A stretch of DNA of 64,000 nt from Heliomarina sp018223035. GTDB lineage: Bacteria; Pseudomonadota; Alphaproteobacteria; Rhodobacterales; Rhodobacteraceae. Positions 42,000-50,699 of the stretch are shown one piece after another. Position numbers and translations under genes: made by a program. How positions within the stretch are numbered: position 1 is the stretch's first letter; every line of letters starts with the position of its first letter. Below the pieces are notes generated by a model. The model was not told where the DNA came from and searched no databases. It saw nothing but the letters and a program-made list of their open reading frames with translations. The DNA is taken from the NCBI GenBank assembly GCA_018223035.1, contig JAAEZD010000012.1:104855-168854 (forward strand), read 5' to 3'.

Positions 42000-43522
42000 G
42001 TTTCTTCTCCTTCAAGCGTCAGCGCCACGGCGGGCGCGCGCAAGTCATCGACCCTCAATTCATGCTGCGGTTTGGACAGGCGATTGCGCACGACCCAGAT
42101 CAGCCTTTCCTGCGCCCGCGTGATCGCGACATAGGCGAGCCTTTTCCACAATGGCTGGCCCGCTTCCATTCGGCCCATACGGGCGGCGACGAAAAGGTCC
42201 GGCGCAAAGACCTGCACCGTATCCCATTGCGACCCCTGCGCCTTGTGAATCGTGCAGGCCGCGCCATGCAGGAAAGTCGCGCCCATCCCCGCGGCAAAGG
42301 GAATAAAGGGCTCCTCCTCGTCCGGCTTTTCAATCTTCACGATCGAGGCCGCGCTGATCTGCGGATCTTCGGCCCCCATCACGTGCAGCCGCGAAAATCC
42401 GGGTTTGCGGCCGGGCCCCAGATATACAACCTGCGCGCCCTTGATGAGACCCCGCGCCTCGAGGTCGAGGCGCTTCTTGCGGTGTTTCAAAGGCAATTCC
42501 AGCCCGTCGCAAATCAGCGGTTCGCCCGCCAAAAGCGCGTCTTCCGGTGCCTGGTACACGGTACGAAATGCATTGATCAGCCGGATCCGCGTGGCATTTC
42601 GCCAGACCAGAACAGGGCTGCGCGCCATAAGGTCGACCTCGACCCGCTGGCCCCACACGACCCGATCATCGTGCTTTGCCAGATCCTCGACCATGCGTTC
42701 GAAATCGTGAAATTCCATCTGCGGGTCGGCCAGAGCATGGGCCAGATCAAGGATCGGGTTGTCGGCTTCTTGCCGATGCACGCGGCTCAGTTCAAGCTTG
42801 CGTGGCTCGGGCAACCCGTCAAAAACCATCGCGCCCGACTGGTTCACCGGCGCCAGCTGGGCCGGGTCGCCAAAGAGCAGAAGGTTGGGGAATATCTCCT
42901 GAAGGTCTGTGAATTGCCGGTCGTCCAACATCGAAGCTTCATCGACGAACCCGATATCAAGCGGTTCTTCCCGCCGTTTCCAGCCCGTGATGAAATCCGA
43001 TCCGCGCAGACCGGCAGCGGCCAGCGCCCCGGGGATCGATTTGTTGTTGGCATAGAATGCAGCCGCGCGATCCAACGCCTCTTGGCTCATGCCGTCGATG
43101 TCGGGGCGCTCACCTTCGCCCGCCAGCCATTCGGCGATGCGCTCATATTCCGGATCGTAGACCGGCGTATAAAGAATGCGGTGGATCGTGGTGGCAGGAA
43201 CCCCTCGCAGCCGCAAAACACTGGCCGCCTTGTTGGTCGGGGCAAGGATGGCCAGTGACCGTTTGTCTTTGCGCTTACGGCTTTCGTAATCGCCGGAAAC
43301 GATCTCCACCCCCGCCTGTTCAAGCGCTTTGTACAGCTCTGCCAGCAAAAGCGTTTTGCCCGATCCGGCCTTGCCGATCACGGCAAGCACGCCCTTGCCC
43401 GAACCGACGGGCGGTTTCAGCAGGTTGTCGTCGAGATCGACCCCCGCTTCGCGCAGCATGGCGGCAACACTGTCAAAGGCACTTGCCTGATCTTCGGAAA
43501 ATTGTACGGGCGTCAGAGTCAT
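41996..43522 (-). CDS. Superfamily 1 DNA helicase (RecD/Dda-like)
   Basis: A 508-residue ATP-dependent helicase with Walker A GKAGSGKTLLLAEL near residue 53, motif Ia PTNKAASVL, DEAS box in FVDEASMLDD, GDPAQLAPV and a C-terminal UvrD-like motif VAITRAQERLIWVV. Resembles the RecD2/Dda-type helicases found as housekeeping enzymes in Rhodobacteraceae. It overlaps the SDR start by 4 bases. Role in repair or replication restart is inferred. Confidence 0.92.
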   Translation of the reverse strand: MTLTPVQFSEDQASAFDSVAAMLREAGVDLDDNLLKPPVGSGKGVLAVIGKAGSGKTLLLAELYKALEQAGVEIVSGDYESRKRKDKRSLAILAPTNKAASVLRLRGVPATTIHRILYTPVYDPEYERIAEWLAGEGERPDIDGMSQEALDRAAAFYANNKSIPGALAAAGLRGSDFITGWKRREEPLDIGFVDEASMLDDRQFTDLQEIFPNLLLFGDPAQLAPVNQSGAMVFDGLPEPRKLELSRVHRQEADNPILDLAHALADPQMEFHDFERMVEDLAKHDDRVVWGQRVEVDLMARSPVLVWRNATRIRLINAFRTVYQAPEDALLAGEPLICDGLELPLKHRKKRLDLEARGLIKGAQVVYLGPGRKPGFSRLHVMGAEDPQISAASIVKIEKPDEEEPFIPFAAGMGATFLHGAACTIHKAQGSQWDTVQVFAPDLFVAARMGRMEAGQPLWKRLAYVAITRAQERLIWVVRNRLSKPQHELRVDDLRAPAVALTLEGEET

Positions 43523-43570
43523 GGCGCGACCCTACAGTCGCGCCTGACCAATGCCCAGATGCCAAAATGA

Positions 43571-44209
43571 TTAAGCCGTCATGCGAATTTGATCCGTATG
43601 CGCCATGCCGAACGACCGGTCGAACCAAAGCCGCGAGAGATCGCAGGATATGCCCGCACGACGGGCGACGCGTAATTTTGCATCCTGACTGAAAGACCAG
43701 AGGCCAAGGCTTACCTTGTTGCGGCCAGCGCCCTCGGACCCGAGAATTTCAGGCGATGCCCCGATCACCCTATAGATCCGCTGCATCCGCAGATCGAAAA
43801 CGCCGAGGAAATGCTTGATCCCAAAGCGGCTCATGATCTCGCCGCCGGCAAGCATCAGGGCTGCCGCAACCCGCGGTTCGGCGTCACGGGACAGGCAAAA
43901 TCGCGTGCATTCCCATATCAACGGGCTCGAAATCGGGCTACCGCCTGTCAGGTGTCCGAAAACTTCATTGGCCATCACCCGGCCGGTTGTTGGCAGAAAG
44001 CGCATTGATCCACCGTGACGACCGTTTGCGTTTTCCCAGATAACATAAAGCGGGTTCAGCTCATCATAACCGTCGCGTTCCTCACCCTGCTCATCCACAT
44101 CCACATCCCATTCAAGGCGCGTGCGAAACTGGTCCGCACGGTCCTGAAACATGCTGTGAGCAAGTTTCTGGTACTTGTGAAGATCATGTCCGTAAACATA
44201 GCGCAGCAT
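43571..44209 (-). CDS. luxI: Acyl-homoserine-lactone synthase (LuxI family)
   Basis: A 212-residue AHL synthase that joins an acyl chain from acyl-ACP (or acyl-CoA) to the homoserine lactone ring of S-adenosylmethionine. The conserved residues are seen: FRTRLEWDV, the Arg in MRFLPTTGR, and a WECTRFCL stretch with Glu and Arg. The N-terminus MLRYVYGHDL is typical. It lies downstream of luxR, 154 bases apart with a hairpin between. Acyl chain length cannot be judged reliably from sequence. Confidence 0.93.
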   Translation of the reverse strand: MLRYVYGHDLHKYQKLAHSMFQDRADQFRTRLEWDVDVDEQGEERDGYDELNPLYVIWENANGRHGGSMRFLPTTGRVMANEVFGHLTGGSPISSPLIWECTRFCLSRDAEPRVAAALMLAGGEIMSRFGIKHFLGVFDLRMQRIYRVIGASPEILGSEGAGRNKVSLGLWSFSQDAKLRVARRAGISCDLSRLWFDRSFGMAHTDQIRMTA

Positions 44210-44311
44210 TGTTAGTCCCCTGTCTGGCTGTCCGATGCCGAAAGGGTAACGAAACCTTGGTTAATGCCCGCTGGCCGAAACGTGCGTTTTGTTAATCATG
44301 CGCCTTTTCAA

Positions 44312-44338
44312 ATCCGCCGACGTATAACATCGGCGGAT
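44312..44338 (-). terminator. Stem-loop between luxR and luxI
   Basis: ATCCGCCGA and TCGGCGGAT form a perfect 9-bp stem with a 9-base loop, 25 bases after the luxR stop on the minus strand. Only TTTG follows, so it may attenuate rather than end transcription. It suggests luxI has its own promoter in the remaining 100 bases. Confidence 0.55.
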
Positions 44339-44363
44339 CCGGTTGATGAACTAGCCAAAGAAT

Positions 44364-45083
44364 TCAGACGACAATAAGTCCGCAACCAATGGCCCTTGCT
44401 ACGGCGTGAGTGGTGTTCATTGCCCCAAGTTTGAAACGGGCGCTTTCGATGTAGACCCGCAGCGTGTGTTCCGAAATCGAGAGCGCATGCGCCACCTGCG
44501 GTCGGCTGTACCCCATGGCCAGCAATGTCATCGCGTCGATTTCCCGCGGAGACAAGGCACGTGACTGCTCCAACCTCCTGTCCGCTTCGAATTCAAGCGC
44601 CTTCCTGTTAAAGTAATGCGCGATCAGAATAAGATCTCGCCCGTTCTGCTCGATAAATTCCGCCCAGGTCCCGTCATCGCAGGTATGGCTTGCCGTAAAG
44701 AGCGCAAATTGCCCCTGTGGCCCCCTTACCGGTATCGAGTACCCCTGATTGCCTACTCCGAAAGTTTGCGCGTCCGCGAAAAATTGCCTTGCCTGTTTTG
44801 AAGTCCAGTCGAGCCTCTTCCAGTCGACCGGGTGAAAGCGCTGGTAACACCCGATGATAACCGGATCGACCCTGAGATAGTTTTTCTCCGCGTAGTGGTC
44901 GATCCATTTGAGTGGATAGGTCCCGCACCCATACTGCTCTCCGGCGCTGTCGACCCAGTGATAAACCATATGATCGATGCCAAAGACCCGTCGGAGCGAG
45001 ACGATGGCTTTCTGCAGCCCCTCAAGCTCTTCTGTTTTCTCCAGACCGGCGAGAATCTGGTCCAATTCGGCTCGGTTCACCAT
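44364..45083 (-). CDS. luxR: LuxR-family AHL-responsive transcriptional regulator
   Basis: A 239-residue LuxR-type protein. The N-terminal autoinducer-binding domain has the ligand residues Trp, Tyr and Asp in YPLKWIDHYAEKNYLRVDPV. The C-terminal helix-turn-helix begins LSPREIDAMTLLAMGYSRPQVAHALSISEHTLRVYIESA-like (about 173-230). It should bind the LuxI product and regulate luxI and other genes. I use ATG 45083; an upstream TTG start is unlikely. The first 62 bases overlap the 3' end of the small upstream gene. Confidence 0.93.
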   Translation of the reverse strand: MVNRAELDQILAGLEKTEELEGLQKAIVSLRRVFGIDHMVYHWVDSAGEQYGCGTYPLKWIDHYAEKNYLRVDPVIIGCYQRFHPVDWKRLDWTSKQARQFFADAQTFGVGNQGYSIPVRGPQGQFALFTASHTCDDGTWAEFIEQNGRDLILIAHYFNRKALEFEADRRLEQSRALSPREIDAMTLLAMGYSRPQVAHALSISEHTLRVYIESARFKLGAMNTTHAVARAIGCGLIVV

Positions 45084-45237
45084 TTTTGTGTACGCGCGTC
45101 TCTTTTTCCTTCGACGCCAGTTCGGACGCGGCAATCATTGTCGTGTCGTCAAGCTGTTCGGCCAGCGCCGCCAATTCGTTCGCTACCGCAAATGTTTTGA
45201 GGTCCGCCAGTACGTCGAGTATCCATTCATTCTGCAT
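45022..45237 (-). CDS. Small conserved-looking protein overlapping the luxR start
   Basis: A 71-residue ORF starting at ATG 45237 with AGGCGAGG about 7 bases upstream. It begins MQNEWILDVLADLKTFAVANELAALAEQLDD, a helical amphipathic, Leu-rich sequence, then a basic tail. Similar short proteins upstream of luxR are known to me from Roseobacters, but no function is known. It ends 62 bases inside luxR, so its translation may couple to luxR. Confidence 0.65.
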   Translation of the reverse strand: MQNEWILDVLADLKTFAVANELAALAEQLDDTTMIAASELASKEKETRVHKNGEPSRIGPDSRRSGENRRA

Positions 45238-45382
45238 CTTCAACCTCGCCTTTGGGGAGTTAACAAAAGATTAAACTGAATATAGCACTTCCAAATTTCT
45301 CAGAAAATTCGCCGATTCCAGTTCCCCATAAATAGCGAGGTCCGGATTTATAAACCGTTGATGCAACTTGTGCGTGTTCTCT

Positions 45383-45442
45383 TGACAAAGTTGCGCCCGC
45401 GAATCACGGGGATCCGGCGGGCGCATGGATTGTTCTTTGTCA
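45383..45442 (-). terminator. Long nested stem-loop after ccr
   Basis: Outer arms TGACAAAG (45383-45390) and CTTTGTCA (45435-45442), inner arms TGCGCCCGC (45392-45400) and GCGGGCGCA (45417-45425): 17 perfect pairs with a bulge, in the transcript 9-68 bases after the ccr stop. It has no T-run. Confidence 0.6.
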
Positions 45443-45450
45443 GGCAGGAA

Positions 45451-46737
45451 TCAGGCCTTGTGGTCAAGAACCTCTTCCAAAGTGCGCAGACCTGTCCTTG
45501 GTGACTGGACCAGAACAGACATGTTCCCCGGTTTATGCTCGTTGCGCATCATCTTCATATGCGCCTGCGGCAGGTCCGCCCAGGTAAAGACTTCGGACAT
45601 ACAGGGATCTAGGCGACGCTCGAGCATCAGCTTGTTGGCTGCGCTGGCCTGCTTGAGATGCGCAAAATGGCTGCCCTGCAGACGCTTCTGGTGCATCCAC
45701 ATGTAGCGCACGTCAAATGTCAGGTTGAACCCCGAGGTGCCGGCGCAGATCACGACCATACCGCCTTTTTTCACAACAAAGGTGGACACGGGGAAGGTCG
45801 CTTCGCCCGGATGCTCGAACACCATGTCGACATTGATGCCCTTGCCGGTGATGTCCCAGATCGCCTTTCCGAAACGGCGCGCTTCCTTGAACCACTCCGC
45901 GTATTCGGGCGTGTTCACCGTGGGAAGCTGACCCCAGCAGTTGAAATCCTTGCGGTTGATGACACCCTTGGCACCGATATCCAAAACGAACTGGCGCTTG
46001 GATTCATCCGAGATCACGCCAATGGCGTTGGCACCCGCCGTGTTAATCAGCTGGATGGCGTAAGAGCCAAGACCCCCCGACGCGCCCCAGACCAGAACAT
46101 TCTGACCGGGCTTGAGATCATGCGGCTCGTGACCAAAGAGCATGCGATAGGCGGTGGCCAAGGTCAGCGTGTAGCAGGCCGACTCTTCCCATGTCAGATG
46201 CTTGGGACGTGGCATAAGCTGCTGTGACTGCACACGGGTGAACTGGGCAAAGGAACCGTCCGGTGTTTCATAGCCCCAGATCCGCTGGCTGGGCGAATAC
46301 ATCGGATCGCCGCCGTTGCATTCCTCGTCATCGCCGTCGTCCTGATTGCAATGGATGACAACCTCGTCGCCAACCTTCCAGCGCGTAACCTTGTCGCCCA
46401 CGGCCCAGACGATGCCCGAGGCATCGGAACCCGCGATATGAAAGGGCTGCTTGTGGCCGTCAAAGGGGCTGATCGGCTTGCCGAGCGCCGCCCAGACGCC
46501 GTTATAGTTCACGCCCGCGGCCATCACGAGCACAAGCACATCGTGGCTATCGAGCTGCGGGACGTCCACGACTTCTTCCAGCATGGCCGTATCCGGCTCG
46601 CCGTGCCGCTCTTTGCGGATCGCCCAAGCGTACATTTGCTTGGGGACATAGCCGAGCGGAGGGATTTCACCCATTTCGTACAGGTCTTTTTCTGGCGCTT
46701 CATAGGGCGCGATATCGGCGTGGGTATCCAATGCCAT
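45451..46737 (-). CDS. ccr: Crotonyl-CoA carboxylase/reductase
   Basis: A 428-residue MDR-superfamily enzyme that reductively carboxylates crotonyl-CoA to ethylmalonyl-CoA with NADPH and CO2; the key enzyme of the ethylmalonyl-CoA pathway. It has GDEVVIHCNQDDGDD, MYSPSQRIWGYETPDGSFAQF, the NADPH motif VWGASGGLGSYAIQL, and DMVFEHPGEATFPVSTFVV. Start ATG 46737 gives MALDTHADIAPYEAP; an upstream in-frame ATG would add 18 non-family residues. A 12-bp perfect palindrome ATATTGCAATAT lies 78 bases upstream. Confidence 0.96.
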   Translation of the reverse strand: MALDTHADIAPYEAPEKDLYEMGEIPPLGYVPKQMYAWAIRKERHGEPDTAMLEEVVDVPQLDSHDVLVLVMAAGVNYNGVWAALGKPISPFDGHKQPFHIAGSDASGIVWAVGDKVTRWKVGDEVVIHCNQDDGDDEECNGGDPMYSPSQRIWGYETPDGSFAQFTRVQSQQLMPRPKHLTWEESACYTLTLATAYRMLFGHEPHDLKPGQNVLVWGASGGLGSYAIQLINTAGANAIGVISDESKRQFVLDIGAKGVINRKDFNCWGQLPTVNTPEYAEWFKEARRFGKAIWDITGKGINVDMVFEHPGEATFPVSTFVVKKGGMVVICAGTSGFNLTFDVRYMWMHQKRLQGSHFAHLKQASAANKLMLERRLDPCMSEVFTWADLPQAHMKMMRNEHKPGNMSVLVQSPRTGLRTLEEVLDHKA

Positions 46738-46814
46738 GTCGTCCTCCGTACATATCGAGCTTGCCGCGATGCGGAATCGGCGGCGTCTCACAGTCGAATA
46801 TGATCAACCGCGCA

Positions 46815-46826
46815 ATATTGCAATAT
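46815..46826. promoter_or_regulatory. Perfect palindrome ATATTGCAATAT upstream of ccr
   Basis: A 12-base perfect palindrome, 78 bases upstream of ccr, containing the TTGCAA core used by RamB/PccR-type regulators of acyl-CoA metabolism. An overlapping 10-base palindrome (46812-46821-like GCAATATTGC) abuts it. Confidence 0.5.
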
Positions 46827-46872
46827 GTTTGCGCCAGATATTGAAACTTTATTACCCAGCAGATGCAGAAAT

Positions 46873-48264
46873 TTACTTTGCGCCCGCAGAATAGTCGAGA
46901 GCTTCCAAAGGCATGAGATGACCGATGGAATTCGCGTAAAACTGCAACAGATCCTCTTGTCCGGCGCGCACACTGTACTTCCCGTTATCGTCCAGGGTCA
47001 GAATTTTGCGCCGGGTTAGGTTGTCGAGGCCGGCTTCGGCCGCGTAGCCGCGACTGTCCCGGGGCAGATGAAGGTTCGACCGCCCGAGAACGCGCGCGAC
47101 ATCACCCATTGCGATTTCGATCCCGGGGCGGGTGATGCTGCCCTTTTCCCGGATGATCCAGCAGATCAACGGCACCGGTAGAACCGGGACGATGGCACCG
47201 ATCCTTTGCATCAACTCCTCGGCCAGCGTTTCAAGGCCGATCAATTCCGCCTCGCCTGCAAAACTCCGCAAGGACAGAGGCTCCCCGAAACTGACCGCCG
47301 CCGAACCGAAACGGCGATACCGCCCGGTCAATCGCAGCCAGACTTGCCTCAGCACGTTCCGCATCGCCACCCAAAGACCGGCGCGGAACCGGTGCCCCTT
47401 GCGATTTGCCGCCGCGATAAGGGTCCGGTCTTCCAGAACACGGTCGTAGTTCAGCGAGACGGGGACAAAAACCACGTCCCTGCTCTCGGGTCCGAAGCCA
47501 TCGGTGATATACTTGAGCAACCCAAGCTTTGGCTCGGACAGCGCACCGGTTCGCGAAAGCCCGCCCTCCGGGAACATCGCCTGAGTCACGCCCGCCGACG
47601 TTGCAAGCTGTACATAGCGGGCCAGAACCGTCCGATAGAGATCATTGCTGGAAGCGCGGCGAATAAAATACGCCCCCATCGCCCGGATAAGCCAGGAAAG
47701 CGGCCAGATCCGCGCCCATTCCCCGACCGCGTAGGACAGCGCCGACCGCTCGGCCGCAAGGTAGGTAACCAGCACATAATCCATGTTCGAGCGATGGTTC
47801 ATCACAAAAACCACCGTCGCAGCCGGGTCGATATCCCGAAGAGGGCCGGCTTTGTAATGGCCCAGGCGGACGTGAAACAGAGCGTTGCTCAGCCAGCGCG
47901 CCGCGCGGATCGCAAAGCCGAAATAGGCTGTTGCTGAAAAGGCTGGCACGATTTCACGCGCATATCTGCGGGCCTTTTCAGCGGCGACATTCTCGGGAAT
48001 GCCCTCTTCTGCCGCATGGGCCGTGACCGCCCGCAATACATCGGGATCGTAAGTCAGGCGCTGAATCATGTCATAGCGGCGCGCGAGCTTGAATGGCTGG
48101 ATCGGTCTTTCCAGCCGTTGGTTCAAACGCGCCACCGCTCTTTCCAGTCGCAACCGGAAAAACCATCGCACCGAGGGAAACAGAAAATGCGATGCAAACG
48201 TCACCGCCGCAAAGAGCAGGATCAGGATGAACAGCCAAAGCGGCAAGCTGACGGTGGTAGACAT
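46873..48264 (-). CDS. PlsB-like glycerol-3-phosphate/1-acylglycerol-3-phosphate acyltransferase
   Basis: A 463-residue membrane-anchored acyltransferase. An N-terminal hydrophobic segment (about 8-30) is followed by the catalytic HX4D motif in MNHRSNMDYV and the substrate motif FPEGGLSRTG. The long C-terminal extension has no known motif. It acts in phospholipid synthesis, probably at the inner membrane. It starts 357 bases from ecm, with the two divergent. It lies between ccr and ecm, which are usually neighbours. Confidence 0.85.
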   Translation of the reverse strand: MSTTVSLPLWLFILILLFAAVTFASHFLFPSVRWFFRLRLERAVARLNQRLERPIQPFKLARRYDMIQRLTYDPDVLRAVTAHAAEEGIPENVAAEKARRYAREIVPAFSATAYFGFAIRAARWLSNALFHVRLGHYKAGPLRDIDPAATVVFVMNHRSNMDYVLVTYLAAERSALSYAVGEWARIWPLSWLIRAMGAYFIRRASSNDLYRTVLARYVQLATSAGVTQAMFPEGGLSRTGALSEPKLGLLKYITDGFGPESRDVVFVPVSLNYDRVLEDRTLIAAANRKGHRFRAGLWVAMRNVLRQVWLRLTGRYRRFGSAAVSFGEPLSLRSFAGEAELIGLETLAEELMQRIGAIVPVLPVPLICWIIREKGSITRPGIEIAMGDVARVLGRSNLHLPRDSRGYAAEAGLDNLTRRKILTLDDNGKYSVRAGQEDLLQFYANSIGHLMPLEALDYSAGAK

Positions 48265-48621
48265 AGGAAACTCTTGCCGTTCCCCTTCGCATCGGTAAAC
48301 AGATTTTAGTTTTAGGAACCGGATTAGCCGGGCGTCAGATGCCGTTGCGACACGCGCCCAAGGGTTAAAGCGCAGGTCATCAGGAATTTCGGCGAGCCGG
48401 TGCGAGGAAATTCAACTAACGCAGGAATACACTTGCCAATTTCAATCGATACTGCGGATTCATTTTTGCAGTCTCCACCCGGCGCCCTATCTTCCAGCAC
48501 AGCTTTTGAAGTCGAACCAATCGACGGAATGCCGCAGCGCGGCGAATTGACATAAGTCGAAGATTTCTGTTTAGACGGTTTTGACGCAACATTATTACCC
48601 ACCCGACTCGCGAGGCACTTC
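48265..48621. other. 357-base gap between the acyltransferase and ecm
   Basis: This region carries the divergent start regions of the acyltransferase (minus) and ecm (plus). I see no coding frame with convincing composition and no strong palindrome; a 99-codon minus-strand open frame here has no SD and lacks family-like features. Regulatory elements of ecm are likely but not identifiable by eye. Confidence 0.5.
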
Positions 48622-50586
48622 ATGACCCAGACTGAAAAAGACCGTCCTTGGCTGATCCGGACTTATGCGGGCCACTCCACCGCCAAAGCATCGAACGCCC
48701 TTTACCGCGGCAATCTCGCAAAGGGACAGACCGGCCTGTCAGTTGCTTTCGACCTTCCGACGCAGACGGGCTATGACAGCGATCATGTTCTTGCCCGAGG
48801 CGAAGTGGGTAAAGTTGGCGTTCCCGTTGCTCATCTAGGCGACATGCGCACGCTTTTCGATTCCATTCCTCTGGAACAAATGAACACCTCCATGACAATC
48901 AATGCCACCGCCCCGTGGCTGCTGGCGCTTTACATTGCCGTGGCAGAGGAACAAGGCGCGGATATCTCCAAGCTGCAGGGAACCGTGCAGAACGATATCA
49001 TCAAGGAATATCTGTCGCGCGGCACTTACATATGCCCGCCGAAACCGTCGCTGAAACTGATCACCGATGTCGCGGCCTATTGTTATCGGAATGTTCCGAA
49101 ATGGAATCCGATGAACGTTTGTTCTTATCATCTGCAAGAGGCGGGCGCGACGCCGGAGCAGGAATTGGCCTTTGCGCTGGCCACCGCACAGGCCGTTCTT
49201 GACGGAATGAGGGAAATCGTTCCCGAAGAAGATTTCCCTACGGTTGTCGGCCGCATTTCGTTTTTCGTGAATGCCGGGATTCGGTTCGTCACCGAAATGT
49301 GCAAGATGCGAGCTTTCGTGGAACTCTGGGATGAAATCTGCCTGACGCGATATGGCGTCACGAATCCCAAACTGCGGCGCTTCCGATATGGGGTTCAAGT
49401 TAATTCGCTTGGGTTGACGGAACAACAACCAGAAAACAACGTCTATCGAATACTGATCGAAATGCTTGCGGTGACATTGTCCAAAAACGCGCGTGCGCGC
49501 GCGGTGCAATTGCCAGCGTGGAACGAAGCATTAGGTCTGCCGCGTCCTTGGGACCAGCAGTGGTCTATGCGAATGCAGCAAATTCTCGCCTATGAGACAG
49601 ATCTTCTCGAATACGACGATTTATTCGACAATAACCCCGCAATTGACGCGAAAGTTGCCGAATTGAAGAAGAACGCTCGTGCTGAATTGGACAATCTCGA
49701 AGGCATGGGCGGCGCGATCTCCTCGATCGAATACATGAAATCGCGTCTCGTTGACTCAAACTCGGACCGGCTGAACCAGATCGAATCCGGCATGACAACG
49801 GTCGTTGGCGTCAACAAGTTCACCACAAGCGAGCCTTCCCCGCTCATGAGCGAGGACGGCGGGATCATGACCGTCGATCCAGCCACCGAACAGGACCAGA
49901 TCGATCGCCTGAATGATTGGCGTGAAACCCGTGACGAGAACGCCGTGGAGAGCGCTCTGGAAGGGCTCAGGGCAGCTGCGACATCAGGCGCGAATATCAT
50001 GGAACCCTCTATTATTGCAGCCAAAGCTGGCGTTACCACTGGCGAATGGGCGGAAGAGATGCGTCGGGCCTTCGGCACCTACCGCGGACCCACTGGGGTC
50101 TCTGCCTCGCCCTCCAACAAGACCGAAGGGCTGGATGAAATCCGCGCGGCCGTCGACGCGATCAGCGACACGCTCGGGCGCCGCCTCAAATTTCTTGTGG
50201 GTAAACCCGGCCTCGACGGACATTCAAACGGCGCCGAGCAAATCGCCGTGCGAGCCCGCGACAGTGGCATGGATATCACCTATGACGGCATCAGAATGAC
50301 GCCGGAGGAAATAGTTGACGCCGCGTCAAGGCAGGATGCGCATGTAATTGGCTTATCTATTCTGTCAGGAAGCCATCTTCCTTTGGTTGAGGATGTAATT
50401 GAGCGGCTCAAAGCCAAACAAATGAGCCACATTCCTGTGATCGTGGGCGGCATTATCCCCGATGAGGACGCCGAGAAACTTATCAAAATGGGAGTTTCAA
50501 AAGTTTATACGCCCAAGAATTTCGAGCTGAATACAATCATGATGGATATTGTTGGCTTGGTTAACCATTCGTTAATTGCGGCATAA
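48622..50586 (+). CDS. ecm: (2R)-ethylmalonyl-CoA mutase, B12-dependent
   Basis: A 654-residue adenosylcobalamin enzyme that converts ethylmalonyl-CoA to methylsuccinyl-CoA, also known as MeaA. The barrel half has RPWLIRTYAGHSTAKASNALYR, FDLPTQTGYDSDH and QNDIIKEYLSRGTYI; the cobalamin domain has the Co-ligand H534 in LDGHSNGAEQIA and the late loops GLSILSGSHLPLVEDV and VVGGIIPDEDAEKL. It shares the pathway with Ccr, Mch and Mcl2 in this window. The 3' part has slightly lower GC than neighbours. Confidence 0.95.
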   Translation: MTQTEKDRPWLIRTYAGHSTAKASNALYRGNLAKGQTGLSVAFDLPTQTGYDSDHVLARGEVGKVGVPVAHLGDMRTLFDSIPLEQMNTSMTINATAPWLLALYIAVAEEQGADISKLQGTVQNDIIKEYLSRGTYICPPKPSLKLITDVAAYCYRNVPKWNPMNVCSYHLQEAGATPEQELAFALATAQAVLDGMREIVPEEDFPTVVGRISFFVNAGIRFVTEMCKMRAFVELWDEICLTRYGVTNPKLRRFRYGVQVNSLGLTEQQPENNVYRILIEMLAVTLSKNARARAVQLPAWNEALGLPRPWDQQWSMRMQQILAYETDLLEYDDLFDNNPAIDAKVAELKKNARAELDNLEGMGGAISSIEYMKSRLVDSNSDRLNQIESGMTTVVGVNKFTTSEPSPLMSEDGGIMTVDPATEQDQIDRLNDWRETRDENAVESALEGLRAAATSGANIMEPSIIAAKAGVTTGEWAEEMRRAFGTYRGPTGVSASPSNKTEGLDEIRAAVDAISDTLGRRLKFLVGKPGLDGHSNGAEQIAVRARDSGMDITYDGIRMTPEEIVDAASRQDAHVIGLSILSGSHLPLVEDVIERLKAKQMSHIPVIVGGIIPDEDAEKLIKMGVSKVYTPKNFELNTIMMDIVGLVNHSLIAA

Positions 50587-50628
50587 TATTTCTTAGATCA
50601 TAAAAAAAGACGTGTATCCCGCGATTGA

Positions 50629-50643
50629 ACGTTATATTAACGT
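50629..50643. promoter_or_regulatory. Palindrome ACGTTA-TAT-TAACGT upstream of the H-NS gene
   Basis: Perfect 6-base arms around TAT, 57 bases before the H-NS start; in the same 115-base gap as a larger palindrome at 50657. Likely regulatory for the H-NS gene. Confidence 0.45.
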
Positions 50644-50656
50644 CATATGTGTCAAG

Positions 50657-50680
50657 TATTGACGCCAATTAGCGTCAATA
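50657..50680. promoter_or_regulatory. Palindrome TATTGACGC-N6-GCGTCAATA upstream of the H-NS gene
   Basis: Perfect 9-base arms (50657-50665 and 50672-50680) with a 6-base A/T-rich spacer, ending 19 bases before the H-NS ATG. It overlaps the likely promoter or leader and could be an operator or hairpin; its AT-rich flanks fit H-NS autoregulation. Confidence 0.6.
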
Positions 50681-50699
50681 CAGAGTTAAGGATGGTTAC

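Noticed and set aside
45084..45134. Longer luxR start at a TTG (45134)
   Set aside because: The added residues are basic and not family-like; ATG 45083 fits the LuxR N-terminus.
48324..48623. Minus-strand 99-codon open frame upstream of ecm
   Set aside because: No SD, no family-like features, and it overlaps the ecm start region; regulatory sequence is more likely.
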